Assembly (NCBI RefSeq): GCF_903819435.1
Contig: NZ_CAIJDP010000068.1
Coordinates: 1-64,000 of the forward strand
Direction of reading: 5' to 3'
Source: Flavobacterium salmonis
GTDB taxonomy: Bacteria; Bacteroidota; Bacteroidia; Flavobacteriales; Flavobacteriaceae
Length of the DNA: 64,000 bases
Shown: piece by piece, positions 34,869 through 44,393 of the stretch
Position numbering within the stretch: position 1 is the stretch's first letter
Layout of the letters: every line of letters begins with the position of its first letter
The notes under the pieces: model-generated
Databases searched by the model: none
Told to the model about the DNA's origin: nothing
Seen by the model: the letters and a program-made list of their open reading frames with translations, nothing else
Made by a program: the position numbers and the translations under genes

Positions 34869-35759
34869 ATGAAAAAACTCATAATTACATTTTCGATTTC
34901 ATTATTATTAAACTGTGCTCATTTACTCGCCCAAACCAATCCGGAAACTCTTTTGTTTCCTAACGGAATTGAAAAAAATACGGTAACGCATCCTAATCCT
35001 GAAAAGGTAGTTGACTCTGTTCTTAATCCGTTGTCATTATCCCATAAAAACAGGGTAATCAGTAATATTTCGGTTCCAACCTATCAATTATTTCCGGCTT
35101 CTGAATCGAACAACAAACATATTGGAGTCGTTATATTTCCGGGTGGAGGTTTAACTACGAACTGGGTCGATAAAGAAGGAACTGATCTTGCGATGTGGCT
35201 TTCCGGACAGGGGATCAATTGTATAGTGGTAAAATACAGAACTAACAGAAAAGATGAAAAGAGAGAAATGATTATTCCGATGGATGATTATAAAAGAGCC
35301 GTTTATCAGGATGCCAGAACAGGTATTTTAAAAATGAAAGAACTGGCGGAAGGCTTAAAAATTGACAAGGACAAAATTGGAATTTTGGGCTTTTCGGCCG
35401 GTGGCTGGCTAAGCGAACGCATTGTAATCAAATCTACCGAAACAAAAGAAGCCGTAGACTGGAAACCCGCTTTTGCTGCTTTAATTTACCACGGCAATAC
35501 GTTAAGCAATTTTAAAAAAATTGACAACGTTCAGGCCTTACCTCCTATTTTTATGGCGATTGCCCGTGACGACAAAAAAATGCCTGTAAAAGAAATTATT
35601 CCGGGGCTGGCTGCCATTGCTGCCGAAGTAAAAAATTCGGAATTACATATTTATTCAAAAGGTGATCACGGTTTTGGACTGGCTTATGATAAAGGGCATT
35701 CGGTTTCAAAATGGAAAGACAGTTTCTATGACTGGTTATTAGACATTTACAATAAGTAA
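34869..35759 (+). CDS. Exported alpha/beta hydrolase (esterase-like)
   Basis: 296 residues with a signal peptide (LIITFSISLLLNCAHLLAQ) that also has a Cys which could be a lipobox variant. The hydrolase motifs are an oxyanion-hole segment VIFPGGGLTTNW, the nucleophile elbow ILGFSAGGWLS, an Asp in IARDDKKMP and a His in GDHGFGLAYD. It belongs to the BD-FAE/acetylxylan-esterase-like group and probably removes acetyl or feruloyl groups from carbohydrate outside the cytoplasm. It ends at a bidirectional terminator shared with fumC. Confidence 0.85.
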   Translation: MKKLIITFSISLLLNCAHLLAQTNPETLLFPNGIEKNTVTHPNPEKVVDSVLNPLSLSHKNRVISNISVPTYQLFPASESNNKHIGVVIFPGGGLTTNWVDKEGTDLAMWLSGQGINCIVVKYRTNRKDEKREMIIPMDDYKRAVYQDARTGILKMKELAEGLKIDKDKIGILGFSAGGWLSERIVIKSTETKEAVDWKPAFAALIYHGNTLSNFKKIDNVQALPPIFMAIARDDKKMPVKEIIPGLAAIAAEVKNSELHIYSKGDHGFGLAYDKGHSVSKWKDSFYDWLLDIYNK

Positions 35760-35795
35760 AATATCAAGTCTTTTAAAAATAGTTTAAACATATAA

Positions 35796-35829
35796 AAAAG
35801 GGAGGGAATTTTAAAATTTCCTCCCTTTT
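35796..35829 (+). terminator. Bidirectional terminator, esterase gene and fumC
   Basis: 15-bp arms AAAAGGGAGGGAATT / AATTTCCTCCCTTTT with one wobble pair. A-rich on one side and T-rich on the other, between two converging genes. Confidence 0.8.
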
Positions 35830-35873
35830 AAGATTGATATATCTCGATCGAAGCCGAACTGATTGCAGTAAAA

Positions 35874-37259
35874 CTAAACCATTTCCTCAGGTTTGACCCA
35901 TGCATCAAAATCGTCAGGAGTAACGTATCCTAAACGAACGGCCTCCTCTTTAAGCGTAGTTCCGTTTTTGTGAGCGGTTTGAGCAATTTCGGCTGCTTTA
36001 TAATAACCGATTTTTGTATTTAAAGCTGTTACTAACATCAATGAATTATCTACTAATTCTTTGATACGTTTGTAATTAGGTTCAATTCCCTGAGCACAAT
36101 GTTCGTCAAATGAAACACACGCATCGCCTAACAGTCTTGCTGACTGTAAAAAGTTTGCTGCCATAACAGGCTTGAAAACATTCAATTCATAATGTCCCTG
36201 CATTCCTCCTACTGCAATTGCTACATCATTTCCGATTACCTGAGCACAAACCATTGTTAAGGCTTCGCACTGCGTTGGGTTTACTTTTCCGGGCATTATT
36301 GAAGAACCCGGTTCATTTTCAGGAATATGAATTTCGCCAATTCCGGAACGAGGCCCTGAAGCCAGCATTCTGACATCATTAGCTATTTTATTTAAAGAAA
36401 CAGCCAACTGTTTTAAGGCTCCATGAGTTTCTACAATGGCATCGTGTGCGGCCAAAGCTTCAAATTTGTTTTCAGCCGTAACAAATGGATGACCGGTAAA
36501 TTGGGCAATATATTCGGCTACTTTGACATCATAGCCTTTTGGAGTATTTAGTCCTGTTCCTACTGCCGTTCCGCCTAAAGCGATTTCAGATAAATGTGCT
36601 AATGTATTTCTAAGTGCTTTTAAACCGTATGCCAATTGAGCTGCATAGCCTGAAATTTCCTGTCCAAGTGTCAATGGCGTTGCGTCCATAAGGTGTGTAC
36701 GTCCGATTTTTACAACGTCTTTAAACTCGGTTGCTTTTTTGACTAATGTTGCATGCAGTTTTTCGACTCCCGGAATGGTGGTTTCCAAAACCATTTTGTA
36801 AGCTGCAATATGCATTCCGGTTGGAAAGGTATCGTTTGACGATTGTGATTTATTGACATCATCATTGGCTTTTATGAATTGTTCGCCTTCGCCAATTTCA
36901 AATCCTTTAAGCACCTGAGCACGATTTGCTATTACTTCATTGACATTCATATTACTTTGCGTTCCTGAACCGGTTTGCCAGATCACAAGCGGAAATTCAT
37001 CTTTTAATTGTCCGGCAAGTATCTCATCACAAACTGCAGCAATAGCGTCACGTTTTTCGATTGGCAAAACACCTAAATCATAGTTGGCATAAGCAGCTGC
37101 TTTTTTAAGATAAGCGAAACCTTCTATAATTTCTTTTGGCATTGATCCTGAATCTCCAATTTTAAAATTATTTCTGGAACGCTCTGTTTGTGCACCCCAA
37201 TATTTATTAGCCGGAACCTGCACTTCGCCCATAGTGTCTTTTTCTATTCTGTATTTCAT
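35874..37259 (-). CDS. fumC: Fumarate hydratase, class II
   Basis: 461 residues, the normal length of class II fumarases. Visible motifs are [38 protein letters not shown] and the catalytic signature [16 protein letters not shown]. The enzyme is the iron-independent, oxygen-stable type that interconverts fumarate and malate in the citric acid cycle. It is monocistronic. The start [16 protein letters not shown] is the family's usual start. Confidence 0.97.
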   Translation of the reverse strand: MKYRIEKDTMGEVQVPANKYWGAQTERSRNNFKIGDSGSMPKEIIEGFAYLKKAAAYANYDLGVLPIEKRDAIAAVCDEILAGQLKDEFPLVIWQTGSGTQSNMNVNEVIANRAQVLKGFEIGEGEQFIKANDDVNKSQSSNDTFPTGMHIAAYKMVLETTIPGVEKLHATLVKKATEFKDVVKIGRTHLMDATPLTLGQEISGYAAQLAYGLKALRNTLAHLSEIALGGTAVGTGLNTPKGYDVKVAEYIAQFTGHPFVTAENKFEALAAHDAIVETHGALKQLAVSLNKIANDVRMLASGPRSGIGEIHIPENEPGSSIMPGKVNPTQCEALTMVCAQVIGNDVAIAVGGMQGHYELNVFKPVMAANFLQSARLLGDACVSFDEHCAQGIEPNYKRIKELVDNSLMLVTALNTKIGYYKAAEIAQTAHKNGTTLKEEAVRLGYVTPDDFDAWVKPEEMV

Positions 37260-37342
37260 TTTGTTGTTTGTAAAATATTGTTTGTAAAATGTGAAATGTT
37301 ATTTGTGAGATTTAGAAACTGACGTTTCTTTTGAAAACGAAT

Positions 37343-37422
37343 GCTTTAGCCCTGATGGAAACGGCATCCTTTTATGGGGTGTTCCCCATAAAAGATATAG
37401 TGGACAGCAGGAAACAGCTCCT
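37343..37422 (+). ncRNA. Structured intergenic element, resembles the Flavo-1 RNA class
   Basis: The segment runs from GCTTTAGCCCTGATGG to GGAAACAGCTCCT and holds a perfect 11-bp hairpin CTTTTATGGGG / CCCCATAAAAG with loop TGTT, flanked by GGCATC and GATATAGTGG. I recall very similar intergenic sequences recurring in Flavobacteriaceae, some of which are a known structured RNA class (Flavo-1), but cannot confirm identity here. The strand is a guess because the element is largely self-complementary. Confidence 0.45.
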
Positions 37423-37529
37423 GAAAACACTCATGTTATTTTATTTTAGCTACTTAAAAAAAATCCTTATTTAAAATGAGTATAAATATAGCAATAATTG
37501 CCCTTTTAGAAAAATTGATTTGGTTTTTA

Positions 37530-37560
37530 TTGGCAAGGAAAAATATAAAACCTACATTTG
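37530..37560 (+). promoter_or_regulatory. Promoter of the small membrane protein
   Basis: TTG (37530-37532), a 20-bp spacer and TACATTTG (37553-37560) form a canonical promoter. The transcript should begin near 37567, which excludes an earlier start codon at 37558 for the gene. Confidence 0.65.
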
Positions 37561-37587
37561 TGCTTACATTCAAAAATTCCGGAAAAC

Positions 37588-37767
37588 ATGTTTGAATTTT
37601 CACAGTACTTAGGCTTTTTGCTTTTCTTAACCATACTAACTATAGGGTTTTGGTTAATGTTTTTCTTGGTTGGTTTCGTATCTTATTGGGTTACGGGAGC
37701 TAGCTGGGAAATGTTCAAAGAAAAAAGAGCTAAAAAAAGACAAGAAGAACAATCAGTTAAACTTTAA
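37588..37767 (+). CDS. Small membrane protein, 59 aa
   Basis: The Met at 37588 gives a 59-residue protein with one or two membrane segments (LGFLLFLTILTIGFWLMFFLVGFVSYWV) and a basic cytosolic end KEKRAKKRQEEQ. The family is not known to me by name; similar short proteins are conserved in flavobacteria. The promoter 28 bp upstream supports this start. Monocistronic, with a terminator 10 bp after. Confidence 0.65.
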   Translation: MFEFSQYLGFLLFLTILTIGFWLMFFLVGFVSYWVTGASWEMFKEKRAKKRQEEQSVKL

Positions 37768-37777
37768 TTGATTTCAT

Positions 37778-37809
37778 AAAAAAGGACCCGTGAAAACGAG
37801 TCCTTTTTT
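37778..37809 (+). terminator. Terminator of the small membrane protein gene
   Basis: Arms AAAAAAGGACCCG / CGAGTCCTTTTTT with one mismatch and loop TGAAAA, ending in a T tract. Confidence 0.8.
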
Positions 37810-37890
37810 TATGCTAAAAAATGAAAAAAAATCCAAACTCCAACTTTTACATTGGAATTTGAATTTTTACGTTTTGGGATTTAACCTATT

Positions 37891-40410
37891 TTATCCAGGA
37901 AACTCTCCTCCATCTCCTCCACCATCATTTCTCGGTGCTCCATTCTTCTCTCTGTCATTTTTAGACTTGTTGAAACGATAAGTAAACGATAAATTGAACT
38001 GACGTTTACGGAACTGAAATTCACTGTATGATGTCTGAGTCATTACTCTTGAGTCATTGTAAAAATTCGTGTATGACATCATTTTTCTTGAATTGAAAAT
38101 ATCACTGATATTGAATGCAATTGTAGCTTTGTCTTTTAAAACGTCTTTACTGAAAGCTGTATTTAAACCAAACTGTCCCAGATTTTTACCTTGTGCTGTT
38201 TTTTGTTCGCCATTATAATTACCGCTTAATTGCCAGTCTATTTTGTATGGCAGGGTAACTTTTGAACTAATTCTGGCAAACCATGTAGTAGCCTGGTTGT
38301 CTAAATTTTGTACAATCACACTACCGTTATTATCTTCATAAGTGTTTTCTCCGGTTGTTTTTACATTATAAAAATTGAAATTACTGTTTAATTTCCACCA
38401 TTTGAATGGAGTGTAATTAAATGTAAATTCGAAACCAAATTTTTGTTCTTTTCCTAAGTTAATTGGTGAGCTTTTAATAACCGGAATACCTTCAACTGTT
38501 TCGCCCGGTGCAGGAGTTACAACATCACCATCAGGAGTTACAACCTCACCTGTAGGAAACCTCACAAAACTAAAAACGTCTTTGGTATCTTCAAAATAAG
38601 CAGAAGTACTAAAAGTTACTTTATCCCAACGCTTAAGATATCCAATATCATATTTATCAGTCAATGAAGGATTTAAATCAGGATTCCCCTGAAAGATATT
38701 GATATTACTGGCATAGTTTACCGCTGGGTTCATAAAACGCCCTCTCGGTCTGGTTAAACGCTTGCTGTAACTTGCAGTAAAATTGCTTTGGTCTGAAATT
38801 TCATAACTTATAAAAGCACTTGGAAATAAATTATTGTAATTCTTAGTATTAAATTTATTTGTATCTAAAAGATTGACTTCAATATTGGTGTCTTCCCAAC
38901 GCAATCCAAATAAATAAGAAAATTTATTTACTTTAAAACCGTATGAAGTATACAATGCATTTATATTTTCTTTGTACTCTAAAGTATTGGATAAATTTTC
39001 ATCTTTTTCATACACCCCATTGACAAGATTGGCAACATAGTATACATTATTTAAATCGCCAAAACTTCCTTTGTATCCTGCTTCAAACTGACTTCCTTTT
39101 CCTAATGGCAAAACATAGTCTGCCTGCAGCTGAATTTGTTTCTGAACCTGATTATTTAACGTTCTATTGAAAGTAGGCTCAGCTGTAATGACGCTTTTAC
39201 TGTCGTCTGTGTTTCGTGAAATCGATAAATCGGCTGTAAGTTTATGTCCTTTATCGTTGAAATTTTTGATTAAATTGGATGTATATTCTACATTTTCACC
39301 TCCGGTGTCTCCATTATTTAATCTGAATGAATTTCCTGTAGCAACACGATTAGCATCATAATTATAATAATTGATCAGATCTCTGTCTTCTCCTGTATTT
39401 TTTTGATAATTGATCGCATTTGTCCAGAAAGTCGTTGGCGTAATTGACCATTCTATTCCGGCCCTTCCATTGAATCCGTCTCTGGTTCTTTTAGTGTCAC
39501 GGGTTTCATCTAAGTATGATTTAGGAGAACCATCCTCATTAAAGTATTCTGTATTGGTTAAGCCTTCTCCTTCATTTGTTCTGTAATTATATCCGGCTGT
39601 AGTAAAATAATTTAATTTTTCCGTTTTATAATTCAGATTGGCACTGAGTCCATACGTTTCAGGAAGTCCCGTTGAAGCAATAAAAGTTCCGTTGAAACCT
39701 TGATTTTTTCCTTTTTTAAGAATAATATTAATCAAACCAGAACCACCTTCTGCATCGTAACGCGCTGATGGATTGGTAATCACTTCAACTTTATCAATTG
39801 CATCTGCCGGAAGCTGACGTAAAGCTTCGGCAACATTAATTGCGTTTGATGGTCTTCCGTCTATTAAAATTCGGATATTATCACTTCCTCTTAAGCTTAC
39901 ATTTCCTTCTGTATCCACAGAAACTGAAGGAACATTATCCAGAACATCACTAACTGTTCCTCCTTTTACCATCATATCCTGCCCAACATTGTATACTTTT
40001 TTGTCCAGCTTTATTTCAACAGATGATTTTTCGGCACGCACTACAACCTCATTCAATTGCGCAGCGTCTTCAGACAAGCTTACAACTCCTAAATTAGTAT
40101 CTTCTGAAATATTTTTTCCTTTGATTTCAGTAGCTTTAAACGAAATAAACTCAACTTTGATATCATAAATTCCAGACGGAACTGCTAAATCAAATTCACC
40201 TTTTGGATTTGTAATTCCGCCGGCAATCACTTTAGTTTCATTCGGTAGAGTAATTGAAATTGTAGCATACTCCAGTGGTTGTTTTGAAACTTTTTCTAAA
40301 ACTTTTCCGGTAACCTTTACTTTCGCTTGACCCGAAGGTGGTTGTTGTGCATAATTACATAATCCTGAAAGCATAATTAGGATCAATATCGCAAATTTGA
40401 TTTTTTTCAT
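37891..40410 (-). CDS. Outer-membrane beta-barrel (TonB-receptor-like) protein
   Basis: 839 residues. A signal peptide (KFAILILIMLSGLCNYAQ) is followed by a carboxypeptidase-regulatory-like domain (about 30-115), a plug-like domain with VRAEKSSVEIKLDKKVYNV and RGSDNIRILIDGRPSN, and a long outer-membrane beta barrel of the OMP_b-brl_3 type. The end is Gly/Asp-rich (NDGGGDGGEFPG). It lies in the outer membrane. The ligand cannot be read, and there is no SusD-like gene beside it, so a peptide or metal ligand is as likely as a glycan. A -7 box TATATTTG lies at 40445-40452. The ArsC-family gene precedes it on the same strand, 90 bp away. Confidence 0.88.
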   Translation of the reverse strand: MKKIKFAILILIMLSGLCNYAQQPPSGQAKVKVTGKVLEKVSKQPLEYATISITLPNETKVIAGGITNPKGEFDLAVPSGIYDIKVEFISFKATEIKGKNISEDTNLGVVSLSEDAAQLNEVVVRAEKSSVEIKLDKKVYNVGQDMMVKGGTVSDVLDNVPSVSVDTEGNVSLRGSDNIRILIDGRPSNAINVAEALRQLPADAIDKVEVITNPSARYDAEGGSGLINIILKKGKNQGFNGTFIASTGLPETYGLSANLNYKTEKLNYFTTAGYNYRTNEGEGLTNTEYFNEDGSPKSYLDETRDTKRTRDGFNGRAGIEWSITPTTFWTNAINYQKNTGEDRDLINYYNYDANRVATGNSFRLNNGDTGGENVEYTSNLIKNFNDKGHKLTADLSISRNTDDSKSVITAEPTFNRTLNNQVQKQIQLQADYVLPLGKGSQFEAGYKGSFGDLNNVYYVANLVNGVYEKDENLSNTLEYKENINALYTSYGFKVNKFSYLFGLRWEDTNIEVNLLDTNKFNTKNYNNLFPSAFISYEISDQSNFTASYSKRLTRPRGRFMNPAVNYASNINIFQGNPDLNPSLTDKYDIGYLKRWDKVTFSTSAYFEDTKDVFSFVRFPTGEVVTPDGDVVTPAPGETVEGIPVIKSSPINLGKEQKFGFEFTFNYTPFKWWKLNSNFNFYNVKTTGENTYEDNNGSVIVQNLDNQATTWFARISSKVTLPYKIDWQLSGNYNGEQKTAQGKNLGQFGLNTAFSKDVLKDKATIAFNISDIFNSRKMMSYTNFYNDSRVMTQTSYSEFQFRKRQFNLSFTYRFNKSKNDREKNGAPRNDGGGDGGEFPG

Positions 40411-40500
40411 TATTTTTTTTGGTATTTCTTTTCCTTTTAGACCGCAAATATAGCTTTTGGTTTAAAAGAGTAAATCACAAAAAAATGTTAATCAAATATT

Positions 40501-40851
40501 TTATATTCCATCTAAAAAAGAAGCTACTTTGTCCAAATCACGTCCAATTATAGCTTTTCCATCTTTTATAACAATCGGCCTCTCTATCAAAATCGGATTA
40601 TCAACCATAGCCTGAATAACTTGCAAATCTGTCAAGGTTTTTCCTTTGTACTCTTCAATCCATACTTTTTCTTTAACTCTAACTAGTTCAATTGGTTTCA
40701 TGTCTAATTTTTCTATTAATCTTTTCAGTCCTTCAAAAGTTGGTGTCTCAATAAGATATGGAATAATTTCATAGTCCTGATTCGCATTATCCAGAAAAGC
40801 CAGACAACTTCTTGATTTTCCACATCGTGGATTATGGTAAACTTGTATCAT
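40501..40851 (-). CDS. ArsC/Spx-family thioredoxin-fold protein
   Basis: 116 residues: VYHNPRCGKSRSCLAFL with Cys near residue 9, then a thioredoxin-like fold and the cis-Pro region ILIERPIVI. This is the glutaredoxin-coupled arsenate reductase family, but only the first Cys is in the usual position and no other ars genes are near, so it may act on another substrate or be a redox regulator. It is on the same strand as the outer-membrane protein gene but probably not co-transcribed. Confidence 0.85.
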   Translation of the reverse strand: MIQVYHNPRCGKSRSCLAFLDNANQDYEIIPYLIETPTFEGLKRLIEKLDMKPIELVRVKEKVWIEEYKGKTLTDLQVIQAMVDNPILIERPIVIKDGKAIIGRDLDKVASFLDGI

Positions 40852-40961
40852 GTTATTTTTTTAAGTTGTTGTAAAATAATTGGGCTAAAAAAGGGTATTT
40901 TAGCAATCCCCAAAAATAAGATTTACTTATTAATTAGAACTCCATTTTAATTTTAAATAAT

Positions 40962-41915
40962 ATGTTTTTAGAACAAGGAATTAAACCAGAAAATAAATTT
41001 TGGAAATATCTTTTAGGCTCTGTAGTCATAATTTCAGCATCTGTTTTTGGTCAGTTTCCTTTATGGCTGGCGGTAAAATATGAAACTCTAATCAACAAAA
41101 AACCGTATCCAGAGAACGATAAAATGCTGATGAAAATGTTTGATTCAAACCTGACTTTATTTTTAGTTATGGTTTCGTTCGCTTTTGCCTTAGCAGGGGT
41201 TTATTATGTTGTCAAATACATGCATCATCAAAGTATCTTATCCGTTACAACTTCGCGAAAAAAAGCAGATACAAAACGTATTTTGTTTTCCTTTTTTATA
41301 TGGGCGGGTTTTTCAGTATTGAGTTTTGTGTTTATTTATTTACAATCACCTGAAAACTTTATTTTTAATTTCAAACCAATTCCTTTTTTAATATTAGTAG
41401 TTATCGGTACCCTGATGATCCCGATACAAACCAGTAGTGAAGAATATGTTTTTAGGGGCTATCTGATGCAGGGTTTTGCCAGCTTAGCCAAAAACAGATG
41501 GTTTCCGTTATTAATGACTTCATTTATATTTGGTTCTATGCACTGGTTTAACCCGGAAGTAACTAAAATGGGCAATATTATCATGATTTATTACATAGGT
41601 ACCGGATTCTTTTTAGGAATTATTACTTTAATGGATGAAGGCATGGAACTGGCACTTGGTTTCCATGCTGCCAACAACCTGATAGGCGCTTTGCTGGTAA
41701 CCTCAGACTGGACCGTTTTTCAGACCTATTCCCTTTTTATTGATAAATCTGAACCTTCTGCCAGCTTTGATGTTATATTGCCTGTGGTTGTAATCTACCC
41801 CATTTTGCTTTTTATTTTCAGCAAAAAATACAACTGGACAAACTGGAAAGAAAAATTAACCGGAAACATCAAAGAAACAAACGATGAAGTGACCGAATTT
41901 TTAAATTTAAATTAA
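40962..41915 (+). CDS. CPBP-family intramembrane glutamic endopeptidase
   Basis: 317 residues with about eight hydrophobic segments. The catalytic pattern is present: SSEEYVFRGYLMQGF (Glu-Glu and Arg), FGSMHWFN (His) and GFHAANNLIG (His and Asn). The family comprises Rce1-like proteases and membrane proteins acting in bacteriocin immunity or protein processing. It lies 6 bp before menE on the same strand, so the two are co-transcribed, a linkage without an obvious functional reason. Confidence 0.88.
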   Translation: MFLEQGIKPENKFWKYLLGSVVIISASVFGQFPLWLAVKYETLINKKPYPENDKMLMKMFDSNLTLFLVMVSFAFALAGVYYVVKYMHHQSILSVTTSRKKADTKRILFSFFIWAGFSVLSFVFIYLQSPENFIFNFKPIPFLILVVIGTLMIPIQTSSEEYVFRGYLMQGFASLAKNRWFPLLMTSFIFGSMHWFNPEVTKMGNIIMIYYIGTGFFLGIITLMDEGMELALGFHAANNLIGALLVTSDWTVFQTYSLFIDKSEPSASFDVILPVVVIYPILLFIFSKKYNWTNWKEKLTGNIKETNDEVTEFLNLN

Positions 41916-41921
41916 TACACC

Positions 41922-42962
41922 ATGCTAAACCTTACTCATAAAAACGTTCACAATTATTTTAAAATAGATGGTTATCATTTAAATGGAGACGATTTGCGTT
42001 CTGTTGCTTATAGCTACATTAAGGAAGGTGATACTAATCAACAGGCAATTGGAGAATTTTTATTAGACTGGTTCGACGATAAAGAATATATCGAAATGAG
42101 AACATCAGGGACTACAGGTCTGCCTAAATTAGTCCGATTACAAAAACAAGCGATGATACAATCGGCATTGGCAACAGGAGATTTTTTTAATTTAAAACCT
42201 GGAAACAAGGCTCTGCTTTGCCTGCCGGTGAAATTTATTGCAGGAAAAATGATGCTCGTACGAAGCTTTATTCTGGGTTTAGAGTTGGACGTTACAGAAC
42301 CCAGCACAACACCATTATCCCTAAATGATAAATTATATAATTTTGTCGCGATGGTACCTTTGCAGGTTCAAAATTCGATTGAAGGATTAAAAAATGTCAA
42401 AAAATTAATAGTGGGCGGAGCAAAAATGGATACTGCTCTCGAAGAAAAAGTTTTGCCTTTGAAAACTGAAATTTACGAAACTTACGGAATGACCGAAACT
42501 ATTACTCATATTGCAGCTAAAAAAGTGGGAGAAAAAGCATTTACTATTCTGCCTAATATAAAGATTTCCAAGGACAGCAGAGGGTGCTTAGCAATTACAG
42601 TTCCTGCTATTTCCAACGAAACTATCATTACCAATGACCTGATTGAGTTTGTAAAAGAAAATCAGTTTATATTTTTAGGAAGAATTGATAATGTAATTAA
42701 TAGCGGTGGCGTAAAATTAATTCCTGAACAAATTGAAACAAAACTCATTAAAAAAATTAATTCAAGATTTTTCGTTACCGGAATTCCGGATTCAATTTTG
42801 GGAGAAAAACTAATTTTGGTTATTGAAGGAGAAAAACAAGATTTTCCAACTGGCTTTTTTGATGTTTTGGATAAATATGAAAAACCAAAAGAAATAGTTT
42901 TTGTCCCTAAATTTAAGGAAAATGAAAATGGAAAACTATTACGCAAACCAAGCTTACTTTGA
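41922..42962 (+). CDS. menE: o-Succinylbenzoate-CoA ligase
   Basis: 346 residues of the AMP-forming adenylate-ligase family. The P-loop is MRTSGTTGLPKLV near residue 60, followed by YETYGMTETITHIA near 185 and a C-terminal flap GRIDNVINSGGVKLIPEQ with the conserved Lys in NENGKLLRKP. The short length (most acyl-CoA ligases are over 450 residues) is normal for the compact MenE of Bacteroidota. It activates 2-succinylbenzoate with CoA in menaquinone biosynthesis. Another menaquinone gene (menF-like) lies at 57 kb but is not linked. Ends at a strong bidirectional terminator. Confidence 0.85.
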   Translation: MLNLTHKNVHNYFKIDGYHLNGDDLRSVAYSYIKEGDTNQQAIGEFLLDWFDDKEYIEMRTSGTTGLPKLVRLQKQAMIQSALATGDFFNLKPGNKALLCLPVKFIAGKMMLVRSFILGLELDVTEPSTTPLSLNDKLYNFVAMVPLQVQNSIEGLKNVKKLIVGGAKMDTALEEKVLPLKTEIYETYGMTETITHIAAKKVGEKAFTILPNIKISKDSRGCLAITVPAISNETIITNDLIEFVKENQFIFLGRIDNVINSGGVKLIPEQIETKLIKKINSRFFVTGIPDSILGEKLILVIEGEKQDFPTGFFDVLDKYEKPKEIVFVPKFKENENGKLLRKPSLL

Positions 42963-42978
42963 TAAAATCACAATAAAT

Positions 42979-43018
42979 AAATCCCAAATTCCAAAATATG
43001 AATTGGAATTTGGGATTT
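42979..43018 (+). terminator. Bidirectional terminator between menE and the RNA methyltransferase
   Basis: Perfect 15-bp stem AAATCCCAAATTCCA / TGGAATTTGGGATTT with a ten-base loop, T-rich on both outer sides. Confidence 0.85.
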
Positions 43019-43045
43019 TAAATTTTAGTATCTATTTGACTAAAT

Positions 43046-44260
43046 TTACTCTTTACGCTCTAATAATGCCATATAAAATCCATCGAAACCAGATTCTGAA
43101 GCCAGAATTTTACGGTCTTTTATAAATGTAAATTGTTTTCCGATTTCTGTTTTCAGGAACTTCTCAACTTGTTCCTGATTTTCTGATGGTAAGACCGAAC
43201 ATGTAGCATATACTAATTTTCCACCTGGCTTTACAATTTTAGAATAACTTTCTAAAACCTCAGACTGTACTTTACGAATATTATCAATAAATTCAGGTTG
43301 TAATTTCCATTTGGCGTCAGGATTTCTTTTTAAAACTCCTAAACCGCTACATGGCGCATCAATTAACACTCGATCTGCTTTTTCATGGAGTTTTTTAATC
43401 ACCTTTGTAGTGTCAATAATACGATATTCGATATTAAAAGCACCATTTCGTTTAGCTCTTAATTTTAATTGCTTCAGTTTACTTTCGTATAAATCCATTG
43501 CAATTAATTGTCCTTTATTTTCCATTAAAGAAGCAATGTGCAATGTTTTCCCACCCGCTCCGGCACAAGTATCAACAACACGCATACCTGGTTTTACATC
43601 AAGAAAACCTGCAACCAATTGTGAGTTTGCATCCTGAACTTCAAAAAGTCCCTGTTTAAAAGCATCTGTCAAAAATACATTTGCTCTTTCTTTTAAAACT
43701 AAAGCTTCAGGCTGATCTTTTAAATATTCTGTTTCGATATTTAAATCCATCAATGTGTTTCTTAAGTTTTCCTTAGTTCCTTTAAGTGTGTTGGTTCTTA
43801 AGATAACTTTTGCAGGCTGGTTTTGGGCTGCAATTTCTTTTGCCCAAACTTTTTCACCTAGTTCTTTAGCTCCCAATTCATCCATCCAGTCCGGGATAGA
43901 TTCTTTTAAAGCCCTAACTTTTGAAAGCTCGTCAAAACGACCTTTTATTTTTCTTTCAGGTGTTCCTTCCAACTGTCTCCAGTCCGGAATTGGATAACCT
44001 CTTAAAACTGCCCAAACAGCAAACATTCTCCATAAATTATCTCTGTCAAAGGGTTCTTTAACTTCGGCAATTTCAGCATATAATCTTTTCCAACGAACTA
44101 TTTCGTATATCGTTTCAGCAACAAACTTCCTATCAGAACTTCCCCAACGTTTGTCTTTTTTTAAGGCTCTTGCTACCACTTTATCCGCGTATTCTCCTTC
44201 ATTAAAAATAGCATTTAAAGAATCGATGGTAGTATAAACTAAATTTCTGTGTAATCTCAT
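43046..44260 (-). CDS. RsmB/NOP-family RNA (cytosine-5) methyltransferase
   Basis: 404 residues. SAM-binding motif VDTCAGAGGKTLHIASLM near residue 220, motif IV DAPCSGLGVLKRNPDAKW and motif VI VYATCSVLPSENQEQV hold the two cysteines of the m5C mechanism. An N-terminal RNA-binding helical domain (about 1-80) fits RsmB, which methylates 16S rRNA, but the exact target cannot be fixed. A TACCTTTG -7 box lies at 44278-44285, close to the start. Monocistronic. Confidence 0.9.
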   Translation of the reverse strand: MRLHRNLVYTTIDSLNAIFNEGEYADKVVARALKKDKRWGSSDRKFVAETIYEIVRWKRLYAEIAEVKEPFDRDNLWRMFAVWAVLRGYPIPDWRQLEGTPERKIKGRFDELSKVRALKESIPDWMDELGAKELGEKVWAKEIAAQNQPAKVILRTNTLKGTKENLRNTLMDLNIETEYLKDQPEALVLKERANVFLTDAFKQGLFEVQDANSQLVAGFLDVKPGMRVVDTCAGAGGKTLHIASLMENKGQLIAMDLYESKLKQLKLRAKRNGAFNIEYRIIDTTKVIKKLHEKADRVLIDAPCSGLGVLKRNPDAKWKLQPEFIDNIRKVQSEVLESYSKIVKPGGKLVYATCSVLPSENQEQVEKFLKTEIGKQFTFIKDRKILASESGFDGFYMALLERKE

Positions 44261-44347
44261 TTTAATTGTTTGAGTTGCAAAGGTACTATTAATTGATTGA
44301 AAGTTAAATTTTTTAATTTGATTGTTATTTTAACTTCCGGTAAAAAG

Positions 44348-44372
44348 AAAAACACTCTAAAAGAGTGTTTTT
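44348..44372 (-). terminator. Terminator of kup
   Basis: Perfect 11-bp stem AAAAACACTCT / AGAGTGTTTTT with loop AAA, and a T tract following on the minus strand, 22 bp after the stop. Confidence 0.8.
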
Positions 44373-44393
44373 GAATGTATTTTGAAAAATGAT

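Noticed and set aside
38000-40400. Plus-strand open frames inside the outer-membrane protein gene
   Set aside because: They lie antisense to a gene with clear domains and have no recognisable products.
37891-40410. Polysaccharide utilisation locus
   Set aside because: There is no SusD-like lipoprotein or glycoside hydrolase next to the outer-membrane barrel gene.
40501-40851. Arsenic-resistance operon
   Set aside because: Only an ArsC/Spx-fold gene is present; no arsB, acr3 or arsR is near.
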